Source of the DNA: Helianthus annuus | Lineage: Eukaryota > Streptophyta > Magnoliopsida > Asterales > Asteraceae | NCBI RefSeq assembly: GCF_002127325.2 | Contig: NC_035435.2 | Span: 128,503,893-128,567,892, forward strand | Length of the DNA stretch: 64,000 nt | Direction of reading: 5' to 3' | In this document: positions 11,229 through 23,672 of the stretch, in pieces | Position numbering within the stretch: the stretch's first letter is position 1 | Layout: every line of letters starts with the position of its first letter | Translations under genes and position numbers: made by a program | Notes under the pieces: generated by a model | The model's input: the letters and a program-made list of their open reading frames with translations, nothing else | Databases searched by the model: none | What the model was told of the DNA's origin: nothing

Positions 11229-14085
11229 ATGCGTACTAGAAGTTCTCACAAGCTTTCACCACTAGTGTTTGATCCGGAAATCGAGCGAACTTTGCGAGGA
11301 AACAGAATTTTGCTAAGGGAAAATACAATCCGCAGTTCACCAACAACACCAATTACACCGATTACACCACTTCGATACATGGATCCACCACCACCACCAC
11401 CCACTACGGGTGAATCCACTTCATCATTTATACCAACATCCACCCAACCTTCACCAAATACCACCATTCCACCAAATACTACCGAACCCACCATACTTCA
11501 AAATGTCACATCAACCGACACCACACAGCCCATTACTACACAAGAAGAACCAACCATCACATTTAACCCTTCCACTACTATACCACCATTATCTCATTTC
11601 TTTCCGGGTGCGGGTCCGTCATATTCGAGCCATACCATAGCACCAATTTCGTCTATTGTCCATGCTACACCATTTCGACCAAAATCAGTCGGGGTTTCAA
11701 TACTCGACTCTTCCATTTGGGCAATCGTCGGGAATTCAAGGAGATGGGTATGATGAAGGTTATGAGGAGTTTGAAGGTTTTGATGAAGACGGGTACGGTT
11801 ATGGGGGTGATGGAGAGCAAGAGGAGTATGGTTATATGCAAGGCCAAGTACAAGTGATTCCAAATGTTGGTGGGGTACAACAACAACAACTCATACCTCA
11901 ACATATTAGGCCAAGGCCACAAGGGCCGCAATTGCAACGTCCGGTTCCTTTGCAACAAGTTCGACCACAACATGTGCAACCGCCATTCCAAAGGCCAATT
12001 CAACACCCACCGGTGCCACAACAACAATTTCAACAACCAATTGCACCACAAGGGCCTATGCAAAGGCCAAATGGTCCTATTATTCCAAGAGGTAGGTATG
12101 GTGTACCAAGGAGACACCTTAGAGAAAATGTGAGGGGCATTGAAGCACATTTTCGGCCGGTAATCACGCAAAACCCTTCACCGGTAGTCATTCCCCATAA
12201 TGATCAAGGGCGAACATTTGAAGTAAGAACCAACTCTTTGCAAAGTTTACCAAAGTACAAGGGGTTGGCAACGGAGGAGCCTTATTTTCATTTAGAGGCT
12301 TATGACTCGATTTGCAACACTCTTGGGAGTCAAGGATTTTCGGCTGACGATATTAAATTGGTTTTGTTCCAATTTTCCTTGGAAGATAAGGCGAAGAAGT
12401 GGTTTTACACGTTACCTTCGGCATCCATATATACATGGGGGGAGATGCAACAAACTTTCTTGGATGAGTTTTACACCGCCCAAAAGACCAACGATGCAAG
12501 GAAGGGGTTGAGAAGCTTCCAACAACAACATGGTGAGATGTTTCATGAGGCGTTCGAGCGTTTCAGTATGATGATTAAAAACTGCCCTCATCATGGAATT
12601 GAATTGTGGGAGTTGATGAATGCCTTTCACGAGGGGTTGAATGCCGAAGATGCACGTGATTTGATGTCTATAACCGGTGGAACTTTTGGTACAAATTATG
12701 AGAATGATGATTGGGAGTTCTTGGAGAGCATGGCAACTACATCAAAGAGGAAAGCTCAAGCATCAAGGAGAGCGCGACCGGCCATTGCCCGACCTCAAGT
12801 GCACGCCATAGATGATGGTAATGTTCAAACTACTAACCAAATTTACGATGTTTGTGCTTTGTGTAATGAAATAGGTCATGCGGCTGAAAATTGCCAAGGG
12901 ATGATGGAAGGGCAATATGAAGAAGTCCGTGCGGTTCAAGGTCAAGGTCAAGGAGGGGGTGGTAGAAATTACAACAACATGAACTCTAATACTTACCACC
13001 CCGGGTTGAGGAACCACCCAAATTTTCGCTATGGAAACCCTTCAAATCAAGCTAACCCGAATTTCCAAGGAAACCAAGGATTTCAAAGGCAATATCAAAC
13101 GGGTCAAAGCTTTTCGGGTGGAAATGAGATGATGGAGATGTTGAAGGCGATGCAAAGTGAAATGCAACGAATGAACCAACGTGATGAGGTTCGGATGCAA
13201 AAGGACGAAGTTCGTGACAAAAGCATCCAATCGTTGACCACTCAAATGGGTCAACTTGCAAGTGACGTGGCGATATTAAAGAAAGCAAAAGGCCAGCTAC
13301 CGAGTGATACGGTGCCAAATCCCAAGAACATAAAAAGCATTAACATCAATGTGGTAAGCACCATTCCAAATACTAAATTTAATGAAACATTGCTAACTTC
13401 TTCGTGTCAAGTGAATGCAGGTTTGGAAAAAGATGTCGAAGTCGAGAATGATAGAGAGTGTGAAGCGCCAATCGTGCCTATCCGTGTGGGAAAATTAAAA
13501 ATCCCTCACGCATTGTTGGACTACGGGGCAAGCGTGAGTGTGCTACCAAGCGATCTATACGATATGCACGACTTTGGTCCACTCGAAGGTATAGACACCA
13601 TGGTGAGCTTAGCGGATGGAAGTTGGAGGCGACAACGGGGAATGGTTAGGAATGTTAAGATTCAGTTGGGAGAATTTGAATACCCGGTGGATTTCCTAGT
13701 TTTGGACTATGCTTCTACCAATATGGCATCACAACAAAGGGTAATTTTAGGTCGACCGTTTCTATACGCAGCAAATGCTCAAATTAATTGTAGAGACGAG
13801 ATTATTACCATGACCGAAAAGAACCGTAGGTTATACTTCGATGTTCAAACTGGAGGGATTAGTTATGAGTCCGTTGAGAGGAAGGGTGGTGAGTCTAGTG
13901 ACTGTATGAAAAATGTGTTACCACGAATGAGAAAAAAACACCCACCGGACCGTGAAGAAACATATATGGGTGCGAGCAAGAGTGTATTTGATTACCCACC
14001 GAGTCAAAATGAGACGGATGCATTTTGCCCAATGACAAGCTACAGTGGGGGAAGTGATAGGAACCGATTCTTTGAGCCACCATAA
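11229..14085 (+). pseudogene. gag-protease polyprotein of element 1 (two overlapping frames)
   Basis: Frame 1 (11229-11753, 174 codons) is a Thr/Pro-rich N-terminus. Frame 2 (11656-14085, 809 codons) holds a Gln/Pro-rich stretch, a retrotransposon gag domain at about residues 200-340 (KWFYTLPSASIYTWGEM, then FERFSMMIKNCPHHG), one CX2CX4HX4C knuckle (CALCNEIGHAAENC) and a coiled, Met/Gln-rich region. A retropepsin-like aspartic protease follows around residue 620 (LLDYGASVSVLPSDLY, later VILGRPFL). The active site reads DYGAS where DLGAS or DSGA is usual. No RT, RNase H or integrase follows. The two frames overlap by 98 bases, so one indel near 11690 probably split a single ORF. The remaining long open frame suggests selection until recently or a young insertion. 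Confidence 0.8.
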
Positions 14086-15523
14086 ATGGGGGTGGCACAG
14101 TCTGGCTGAAGACTCGAAACTTAGCGCTGCTCGGGAGGCAACCCGGGGTTTTATATTGATCTTGTTGTTTTTATCTTTCTATGTTTCAGGGCCATGGCGA
14201 CATTCAAGTGTGGGGAAGATGTACGGATATTTGGGTGAGGGTGGTGATAGGAAGTCGGATTATCTACAACATCTGTTGTGGCAAACTTCACCAGGTCAAT
14301 GTACTCTTTCCTTAGTCTTGTTATGTTCTTTAGCTTTGAAATATTGTTAGTTTATTAGTTTGCTTTTGTTTATTAAAAAATATGAAAAAAAATATAAAAA
14401 AAAAAATACCAAAAAGAAATTTGGGGTTTGAGAATTAAAGCTTTTGTTGATGTTGAATGAATTTTAGTGATCAAAGCCCTCAAAGCCATACATTGGGGTC
14501 AATGTATCCCAAGTGTGGGAATGGGGGGAAATTTTTGGAGTTTTTGAAAAATTTTGAGCCAAGCGAAACGATGTGAAAAGTTGAACGCCCTAATTTAGCC
14601 CCAAATAATGCATCGGCAACCCTTGATACCTTTTTCATTCTTGGTGAGAGTTGTAGCCACACTTGTACATAAATAATGATTGTCTTTGATGAGAGTGGCT
14701 ACGGGTGGGGGTGCATGAGAACTTGTGCTTGAATGCGATTTGAGTCCTTAGTTAAACATGAATGTAGAAAGGATAAGGGCATTTAGGTAGCCTCGTCGGT
14801 GGTGTGAGCGAGTGTGGGATTTGGGGGGTTGGACCTCATAAGTTATATATATGAGCATGGTAGTGAGAGGGGCGGGGGGTTTGGACATGTAGTTGCCCAT
14901 TTTGTGCCTTGAAAGCTTATCATTTGTTCCCCCTAGCTACTTACTTAAAAATTTACCCAAATTTGACCCGGTCATATAGTGTTACGTGATAGTAGTAGTA
15001 GTTTGCTAGTTTGAAGTAGATATGGTTAATGCGTTATTGTATAGTTGTTTGCTTAGTCTTGAAAAAAAAAAAGAGAAAAGCAATGAGAAAAAAAAAAGAG
15101 AAGTTTAATTGTCTTGTATATAGTAGTTAAGTTTGTTTGTTTGTTTGCTATGTTTGTAATAAAAAGACCGGGTCGAATTTTCGCTACTTCATATATATTC
15201 CATTTCCTACCTATACACCTAGCCGCGTTACAACCTTGAAGTCCCTTTGATTTGCATTCATGTTTGACCCATTTTAGGAGAATGATCGATTTAGGTACAA
15301 GCTTATGATTGTGCATCCACCCGTTTGCCTAGTGTGTGTCTAGCTTATCTTTGCTAGTTTTCACTTGTAGCCGAGAGGAGAGAATTTGAGAGGGGTGCAT
15401 TGCTTGGGTGTTAAAAAGGGGTTGGTAAAAAGATTGCATGTTTTTCTTGGTTTAATTTGATCACTTGTTTTGAAATCGTTTTGATGAGTTGCTTGGGACA
15501 AGCAACGGTTAAGTGTGGGGATG
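14086..15523 (+). other. non-coding tail of element 1 with polypurine tract
   Basis: No coding region is seen in this 1.4-kb stretch between the gag-protease stop and the 3' LTR. It has A-rich and GA-rich runs (14380-14410, 15060-15105). The bases just before 15524, aagtgtggggatg, form the polypurine tract expected to prime plus-strand synthesis. In an autonomous relative the pol genes would lie in this interval. Confidence 0.7.
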
Positions 15524-16699
15524 TGACGGGTGGTCCATTGGACAACCCTTAAGCACGTTAAAAGACGAAATAATCCGTCACTTAATCGTGTAATTATCTT
15601 AAATTAGATAACTACGGTGCTTATGTTTCAGGTGCGGTTCAGGAGCTAAAAGACGGATTAAATGCAGCTTTGGAGGCCTTGGTGATGAATGGGTCGAGCG
15701 TGGAACAAGAGACAAAACAAAGAAGACAAGTCAGCTCACCACCGTAAATTACGGTCCTACCGTAATTTACGGTGGACCTGGATTTTATCTTTTCCTCCAC
15801 CGTAACACAGACTATTTACACCGTAACACATTTAAGTCCACCGTAAATTACGGTGGAGCCGTAATTTACGGTGGCAACTGCGATCCAAAGTGTAACTGCC
15901 CTCATTAAGTCAGTTTTTGGGTGTCTTTTCATTATTCCTCATCATTGGACGGTTTTGGATCATCTTGGGGGCGAATTTTGGCTGCTTACTTGGGTTTTGA
16001 ACAATTCGTATCATCCGGTTTGTATTTTGAATTCGTATGAACATTAGTTTGATTATGATGATGATTCACCAAGCCATGTCCGGCTAAACTCTTCGGTGAT
16101 CATCTTAGGTGAATGTTTCTTGAACTTTTGTGTGTTTAATTTCTGAATTTCTAGAATGATAACTTGCGTTGCTTGAATATCATGGTGTATGTTTGATTGC
16201 TTGTAGCTTGTTAATCGATATTGCAAATTCTAGTCTTAATCGTACGTTCTTGGTGCCGTTGGCAACCGAGATATCACGGGAAGGGTTAGGGTTGGTTATT
16301 GATTAATTGGTCATCGGGAAACAACCTCGCGTTTATATAATCCAAGTACTTTGTCCCCTTTTATCACTTCAATCATCTATACACGAGTTATGTCTATGTA
16401 ACTCTTTCTAGTTGGAATTACACACAACTGTTTAAAGAAACTGAAACCTAAGGTGATCATTGTTCTCTCCTAATCTGTTTTACAACCAACATTTGATTTG
16501 AATTAGTTTTTAATTTAGTTTTCTAAAACAACAATCCAAACTCTTGAATTTTAATTTCTGCAATTTAGTTTAATATTAGTTTAAGTACAAAGCTATACAA
16601 TCGACACACCTTCCACATACTCCCTGAGTTCGATACCCTTTTACCACTATCTATAGTTGTTTTGGGGATTAAATTTGCGTGACCCACGACATCACGTCA
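15524..16699 (+). repeat. 3' LTR of element 1
   Basis: It has the same length and ends as the 5' LTR, with the palindrome cluster at about 15738-15880. It is followed by eight bases (aattttgg, 16700-16707) that match the leader and PBS start found after the 5' LTR, which is not expected for a normal 3' end. Confidence 0.9.
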
Positions 16700-16708
16700 A
16701 ATTTTGGG

Positions 16709-16940
16709 GACCGTAATTTACGGTGGTGAGCTGACTTGTCTTCTTTGTTTTGTCTCTTGTTCCACGCTCGACCCGTTCATCACCAAGGCCTCCAAAGCTG
16801 CATTTAATCCGTCTTTTAGCTCCTGAACCGCACCTGAAACATAAGCACCGTAGTTATCTAATTCAAGATAATTACACGATTAAGTGACGGATTATTTCGT
16901 CTTTTAACATGCTCAAGGGTTGTCCAATGGACCACCGTCA
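16709..16940 (-). repeat. inverted 232-bp fragment of the element 1 LTR
   Basis: This is the reverse complement of the first 233 LTR bases (9934-10166), one base shorter. Its outer end is the LTR terminus TGACGG in reverse orientation, directly abutting the right-hand ctggg target duplication. At five sites where the two full LTRs differ, it carries the base that looks ancestral each time. Confidence 0.9.
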
Positions 16941-16945
16941 CTGGG

Positions 16946-17567
16946 TGCCTATAGTGAACATCAAATGCGAATATACGCCATGATGCCTCACATGCAGACA
17001 AATATCGACAATCAGAGTATTTTTTAATCTCATCAACCGGCGGGTCAGGTTCGTTTGATGTGTTACTTTCAACAATGGAAACGGTAACACGATTAGGCCC
17101 TTTGTTGATATATTTAAACAAATACTTTATAGATCCAGCTTGATTGCACCATTCAACATTGATGTGGGACTGATATCTCTTCAAATGTGTTTTGTTGTAG
17201 GGAACAACAAATCTATTATCTAGCTTAACTCCAGATTTTTCAACAAACATTCCTGAATCTCTTCTTCTATAGAGAGGAAAACCATCCATGTCGACAGACG
17301 TATGATCACGGAATCTCTTTGGAAAGCCCTTAGAACACTTATTATCTACCATGCATGGGCAGTTGACGTTGTGAGGACCACAAGGACCATGAATCATGAA
17401 ATCACTGACAAGAGTATACAACTCTGGATCATCGTTTCAGTCAGGAATTTCAGCAGAAATGAGGGGATCAATGTGTTCAACAGTTGGAAACTTGTGATCG
17501 GGATGCATAAATAAACATATATGCGCATGCGGCAACCCACGCTTCTGAAACTCCACTGTATAAACAA
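16946..17567 (-). pseudogene. Helitron Rep domain: HUH and Y2 motifs
   Basis: This exon carries the catalytic core of the HUH endonuclease that nicks and joins DNA in rolling-circle transposition. The HUH motif is GLPHAHICLF, with the His-Ala-His codons at 17521-17529. The two-tyrosine motif is KYLFKYINKG, encoded at about 17101-17130. It is interrupted by an in-frame TGA (17437-17439) between the two motifs, so the protein is dead as written. The left end is cut by element 1 and the right end is a canonical acceptor at 17568-17570. Confidence 0.85.
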
Positions 17568-17663
17568 CTACAAAAAGTAAAGAAAATAAAATATTAAATG
17601 TTTGTATTCAATTTTTAAATATTAAGAAGAAATGAAGCTTAATAGTAAATTTGTAAAAAATAC

Positions 17664-18592
17664 TTGCTGAAACTTTGCCAAATATTGAGTTATCCTTCAA
17701 GTCTTTAATCAAAGCATTGAGCTTGATTTTAAACAATCTAGAGAGGATATCAGGCCTGTCTTCAGGACTTAAATTGGTGTCCTTAAGGTATCTTTTAATT
17801 TCAGGCCATTTAGGATTGCATGTCACGGTAATAAAAACATTTGGATATCCATACCACTTACACAGAGACATTGCATCCAAATAGTTCTGCATCATATAGC
17901 GAGCACCTCCAGTGAATGACGAAGGCAATATGACACGCTTTCCAGTGTTGGATACATTTATATTACCATGGTTACGTAAATTCGAGAGGTTCTCAAAAGT
18001 ATCACATCTTAGAACCTTCTGTTGAAAACGTATGTAATTTAGTCGCTCAGTTTCAATCATGGTATACGCATCAACTAAGAATTGTTGAAATAGGTGACGT
18101 GAATTTAGAATTAATGAAAAAACACCATGCCTATCTTGTATCCTGTATGCAAAGAATTCTCTCATAGTGACATATGTTCGTTTGGTTGATGTAGAAGGAG
18201 TAACACCTCTATGAGGAACATCAATTCTGTAGCAATCATCACCATAAGGAAACAAAAGTGGATACTGGAGAGCAAGATACGATGGATGTAACTCACTAAT
18301 ACGTTGTAGACCACCAGATTTCGTTTCTACAATAATATCTCTGTTTTCTAAGGAATCGCCAATGTCACCAACAATTAAAGCTGCCACTTCAGAAGCAGTT
18401 GGTAAGTTGTATGTTCTTCCATCTTGTTGCCTTATTCCAATGAGCCGCAACTTTAGCTTAGCATTACAGTTATCTTTAAAAAAATCTCTTACCATGCGAT
18501 ATGTTTTAACCAAAACATTCTCCGAGTCTAACATATTCTGTATATGTTGTATAACTTGAAGATCAAGATCCAAAGACTTTGTTGAAGAAGCT
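17664..18592 (-). pseudogene. Helitron Rep/helicase, Helitron-like N-terminal domain exon
   Basis: The exon encodes the conserved plant Helitron N-terminal region, with LHPSYLALQYPLLFPYG, FFAYRIQDR, FLVDAYTMIETERLNYIRFQQ and YPNVFITVTCNPKWPEI. It is open throughout. Introns at 17568-17663 and about 18593-18686 have GT and AG ends on the minus strand. It sits directly upstream of the HUH exon, in the usual order for these proteins. Confidence 0.85.
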
Positions 18593-18686
18593 CTATTAGA
18601 TTCATTAAAGAAAATCAAAACATATAATATTAATTTAAAATTAAAAAAGGTTCTTAAAAAATAAAATAGTTACATTGAATACGTAC

Positions 18687-19128
18687 CCAAAAGCAGATTG
18701 TCTATTTGAAAGTTCATTGTCAGTATCATATATATAAAACTGGGAGAATTTTGGTTTAGATCCGTCCTCTAGTAGAAGACTTCCCATTCTATGGTAATTC
18801 TGACCACCCAATCGGGATATATAAGGAGCATTGCCTCTATTAATGGATTTATCAACTTTTCCACCAATGGAAGTAAATGAGAACATGGAATTGTATCGAC
18901 GGATGTTCTTGATGAATGACTTGCTTTTTGAGTCCAATCCATTAAAAAGAGATTGATAACTTGGTGGTGCTTCATTCATATTAAGAAGTTGAACTTTACC
19001 ATATGCACAACAAATTGAATAACTTGAACTAAATTGGATTTTTGTACTCCCTCTACGAGCTTCAACATCCCATAATTTTGCTTGACATATTTGGCAAGTG
19101 ACATTTTGATCTAAGTGATCAACATAAT
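18687..19128 (-). pseudogene. Helitron Rep/helicase, upstream exon
   Basis: This exon encodes DQNVTCQICQAKLW, a Cys-containing segment typical of the N-terminal part of plant Helitron proteins, then APPSYQSLFNG and NYHRMGSLLLEDGSKPKFSQFYIYDTDNE. It is open and flanked by plausible splice sites on the minus strand. The zinc-like Cys pair may help DNA binding, but that is inference. Confidence 0.8.
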
Positions 19129-19239
19129 CTGTTGAACAATATTTAAATAATATTTGTAAATTTGTAATAAGCAATTATAAAGTTGGAAGGAATTCCAATT
19201 AAAATAAATTTTTTGTATATTGTATATTTATGTAAAATG

Positions 19240-20160
19240 TACCTTTTGAGACGCCCACAAATTCGTCTTTTTTAGTATCACTTTCATTCGATCGTCTTTT
19301 ATCCAAAATAGTCTTTCTTAAATTTCGCCTTTGTTGACTGTTAAAATTGTCCATGGAATTATTTAAACCTGTAACAAAAAAAAATATAAAAATTAATGAT
19401 GCAAAATAAAATATAAAAAAATGAAAATATTATGGTGTTACCATTTAAGTATTCTGCTGTAATGTCAGAGACACAGGACTTCTAGTATTTCCATTGGTAC
19501 AATTGGTAAAAGATAGTGAATTACATAAACGATTCTCTTTGATGACATTCTCTTTGTTCTTAGCCTTTCTTGTATCCAAATACAATTTTTGTAACTTTCT
19601 CCTATGATGACTCTCAATATTGGTAGAGTTTGTGTTTAAAACTGTACAAAAAGATAATATTTAAGATATAGGAATTTATTAGAAAAAAATAAATAAAACA
19701 TTAAACAAAATACTTACTGGGAGGGTTAATAGATATTGGTGTAATATTTGAAAATGGTGTTGTATTTGTGCAATTATTTAAACCTGTAATAAAATTATAT
19801 AGAAACGAATCATGATTAAAAAAAGAAAATAAAAATAATATTAACAAAAAGTATATGTGATAATGAAAATAAAAATTCGTAAGCGGTATATTTGTAGATT
19901 TTTTATAATAAAAGATTTTAATATAGTACCTGTTCTAATGTCAGACAAAGGGCTTCTGATACTTCCAATGGGAGAATTAGTAAAAGATATTGAATTACAT
20001 AGAAGATTGTCTTTGATGACAATTCTCTTTGTTATTAAAAACATTCTCTTTAACACGGTTGTTAATCTTTCTTCTATCCAAATACAGCTTTCGTAACTTT
20101 CTCCTCTGATGACTCTCAATATCGGTAGAGTTTGTGTTTAAAACTATAAAAAAAATTAAT
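19240..20160 (-). pseudogene. repeated N-terminal exons of the Helitron Rep/helicase
   Basis: Three small coding-like pieces lie on the minus strand near 19255-19370, 19460-19640 and 19925-20145. Each encodes a short basic segment built around (S/H)xRRxLxK; the last two are clearly copies of one another, sharing LNTNST and IESH before RRKL. The rightmost copy has several stops. The intervening sequence is AT-rich and intron-like. The pieces look like a tandem exon duplication at the N-terminus of the transposase gene. Confidence 0.55.
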
Positions 20161-20719
20161 TAAGATGTAGGAAATTATTTGAAAAAAAATTAATAAATCA
20201 TTAAACAAAAAAATTATTGGGAGTGTTAATAAATATTCGTGAAACATTCGACAATGGTGTTGTATTTATGTTGGGATAATGATGTATATCTCATATAATA
20301 ATAAAAATAAAGTCAAAAATTATATCCTACCTTGGAAGAAAAGAAATTCTACTAATAATTAAAGTTAAATCATAATCTGTTTAATATTACAAACTTGTTT
20401 CAGTTCATTTGGTTTTAAAACGTCAAAACGGTAATGGAGAAAAATACAAAATGTTAATATAAAACACAATTGAAAAAAAATATATACATGTTAATAATAA
20501 AACTAATTTTAACACAATTTTAACACAGATTTAATAAAAGTAAAATTAACACTGCTAAAACTAAAATTTAGAAATTTAAAACCAAGGATAAATTTAAATA
20601 ACCAAATCCAAAAGGCACAACCATCATTCCTACATCAAGTGACTTAAATAACATAAGTTTTCAAAAACAAATAATAGATATCCTAAACATGGAATAATAA
20701 TTGTCTTAACAATGGATAG
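20161..20719. other. AT-rich spacer between Rep/helicase and RPA-like gene
   Basis: No gene is visible. Bases 20379-20428 closely match 2689-2739 from the flank of B3 copy 1, which is unexpected inside a Helitron. The rest is A/T-rich with no motif I recognise. Confidence 0.5.
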
Positions 20720-23672
20720 ATGTGATCATTTTTCCCTCTTGGGAATCAAAAGTGACTTAGAGCCTTCATTCAAAGATAAAGGATCTTTACTTCCAGAGTC
20801 GTCACGATCATAATCTTCCGCAAGAACACGCTTCAGCTCAGGTTGTGCCTTCATCTTTCCTAGCCTTTTGTTACGCAAAGCCATACCACCAGCACTTGAA
20901 TCAATCAATGAAACCGGAGTCTCATAAACATTGTTCAATGGTATAGAATCCTTCAAATTCAAGTAAATAGATTTGTTAAAATACAAAAAGGTTTGTATTT
21001 AGAAATAGGAATGTGTTTAAAAAAATAGATAGTACCTTCTGGTTAGCAGTATGTTTTCTCGTCTTGCGCTTCTCTTTGCTATAAGTGTTGAATCCTAATT
21101 TAAATAGAAAATATGGATTAGAAATATAGAATTACAAAATCCAAAAGATTGAAAAAAAAATAGAAATAAAATGCGGACCTTCATTGCAACCTAAAGCAGC
21201 TTCTGTTGCTGACTCGTCATGATCATAAGACTCAGCAAGATTACGCTTCAACTCGGAATGTTCACTTATCTTTTCAGCATTTTTGGTAGCCAAAGATATT
21301 GATCCAACACTTGAACCAATCAGTGACATCGGAGAATCATCCTTAATATGGAAATGAATTGAAATGAAAATAATATATTATTATAAACAATAATAGTGAT
21401 GAATAAGAATAAATGAATAAATAGATTTTGTCATATAGTTTGTTTAAAAAAAATACCTTCAGATTTACAGTATCAACACTTGCACAATCACCAGATGAGA
21501 GATTCATAGTGTTTGAAAGATCAACCTACATTATAAACAAAGAAGGCTATGTTAAATTGTTGAATAAAGAATCTAGGTAAAATATATTATAACTGTAAAA
21601 ATTAAGATCAATATAATTAGATACTTACATGGTCAATCCCTATCTTTGATTTAAGCTGAGAAATGATTTCAGGATCATCAGAAAATCTTTTGACAGTGAA
21701 TGACTTGTAGTGATTCTTCACATTAAAGTGAGAAATCTCAACCTTAAACGCCATCTTTTTTCCAACGAAATTACTAATTTCATCCGGTAGCAAATTATCC
21801 GTTTCACCCTACATAATAATTTAAGATGTAAAAACAGTGGTACAATATGAGAATGTATAAATTATATAAATTGGGAAAATAATAAAGCCAAAAGAGATAC
21901 ATCAAGAAACTTATCAACCAACTCTTAAGCACTCTTTCCAAGTAATTTTCGAGCTACATGATCTAAGCAAGTTAAAGATGCAATACCAGTAGAATCTTGT
22001 AACCTAAGTTGAAGTTTCAACCTAAAAAAGAATAATAAAATTGGTATTAGTATAGTATTGAAATATAAAATTTTAAATTTAAAGTTATCATAAAGTTAGA
22101 ACTTTACCGGGGAACCACAGAAACACCTTTTTCATTGTAAACATCATTTATGCATCGAATTGTCTGCTTCTTCTCACTTAAATCTAATCCATCCTCTCCA
22201 TCACTTATAAAATACAGCACACTAACCTTCTTCATATAATCCTTACAAGAATTGTAATACCACTCAACACCAGGAGGGAAACTTATCACTGTACCAAGCA
22301 CAATCACATTCATTGTCTCCTGAATTTTATTAACTTGATCTATCGTCTTGAAATCAGTTCCAACCAAAAAATCATCATGAACAGTTTTGCCAGCTTGAGA
22401 TGAACCAAAAGGACGGCTTGAAGAACCAACATCCGGTCTTCTTTCAAGTAACCTTCAAATTATTATAAATATAATTAGTCTATAAATTATAAAACATTTG
22501 AACATTATGACATAAAATAATATACTGAAACAAATAATAAAACAGTTAATTTGAAAAAATATGTACGTCTTACCTCTTTTGGAAATCAATTAGCTCATCA
22601 ATGCTTTCGTTCAGATAAATATTGCTGTGTTGAAAAGAACTGGACACGTATGCCTTACCTACATATTAGACAAAAAAATTCTATTCAAAAAAATTAAGCA
22701 TTGATAAGTACAACAATAGAATGTAAAATATATAGAATTTTAATGACAAAGATAAAAGTAATTAAATAAGTATAAAACCTTCATGAAAGCTATATCTTCC
22801 AAACTGCAATATCACAAACACATCACTCGGTTTCTGTTCCAAAAACTTTGACATTTGCACCGCATATTCTCCCCACAAAGTCAGATAAACATTAAGGAAC
22901 CTATGAATAAAAATTTAATAAAACATGAACTAATTGATAAATATATAAAGGAGATCAAAGAAATAAATAAATTCTTAACTCTAAGTCACGAAGTTGTAAG
23001 CTCATTTTTTTGTTCAATCTCCCATTACTGCTGGTATGATCAACCATAGGAAACCAACCATCAACATAACCAATGATATCTATAAACAAACAAAAGAATA
23101 AATTAGAACAATAACAATGGCGTAATATAAGTAAATAAAGATCAAAAGAACACATTTTAAAATATGGTGGACTTACCAACAGGAGAGTCTTGCGGAATAG
23201 CACGATTACGAAGAACATCGAATGATGTAAAAGAGAATCCATGAATTGAACCACCAAAGTCATCAATGTTTTCTGATGTCGGTAGAGAAATTGAAAAACA
23301 GTTCATGTTTGTGGTTGGTTGGGCGGTACGGAGACACGTTGTCACCAACATCAAACTTAGTAACCATGACACAACTCTTTTCTACCAGCAATCTTCCATA
23401 CTTTACAAGATAATTACCACCAACACTTGCTTGAATTTTGGTACCCTATGAAACAAATATAACCTTTTAAGATGAAACATAGGATATAAAAAAAAATTTG
23501 TTATAATCTGATAAACTACCTCCTCATCCATGAGGATCAGTTCGACCGCATGAATAGCATTCTTAACTTTAAATGATAGTAGCTTCCAAAGCTTAAGTAT
23601 GCAAACTTTAATAGTCACGTCTGTCTTGGTTACATCCAATTCATTAAGAGAAGTGATGGGAGGGTTCTCCAT
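20720..23672 (-). pseudogene. Helitron-associated RPA1-like single-strand DNA-binding protein
   Basis: Plant Helitrons often carry a gene related to the large subunit of replication protein A, thought to coat single-stranded DNA. Pieces in order from 23672 leftwards: the first OB-fold starting MENPPITSLNELDV with ELILMDEE; GTKIQASVGGNYLVKYG near 23440; DIIGYVDGWFPMVDH near 23080; LTLWGEYA then FVILQFGRYS near 22890-22790; AYVSSSFQHSNIYLNESIDE near 22650; the C-terminal WYYNSCKDYMKKV near 22240; and QLRLQDSTGIASLTC near 22000. It is broken by a frame change near 23330 and an in-frame TAA near 21930. Two related terminal exons (21132-21320 and 20726-20935) share SLI.SS and a following SELKR or PELKR stretch. 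Introns are short and AT-rich. Confidence 0.75.

Larger units (their letters stand above)
9934..16940 (+). mobile_element. non-autonomous Ty3/gypsy-like LTR retrotransposon 1, rearranged right end
   Basis: The order is LTR (9934-11109), primer-binding site, gag-protease frames, non-coding tail, polypurine tract, LTR (15524-16699), then a reversed LTR fragment (16709-16940). It is flanked by ctggg on both sides, so everything between arrived as one insertion or ended up inside one. The two LTRs are each 1176 bases and differ at about eleven positions by eye, nearly all transitions. No reverse transcriptase or integrase is present, so mobility would depend on enzymes from another element. The host site is the Rep/helicase gene of the Helitron. 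Confidence 0.85.
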
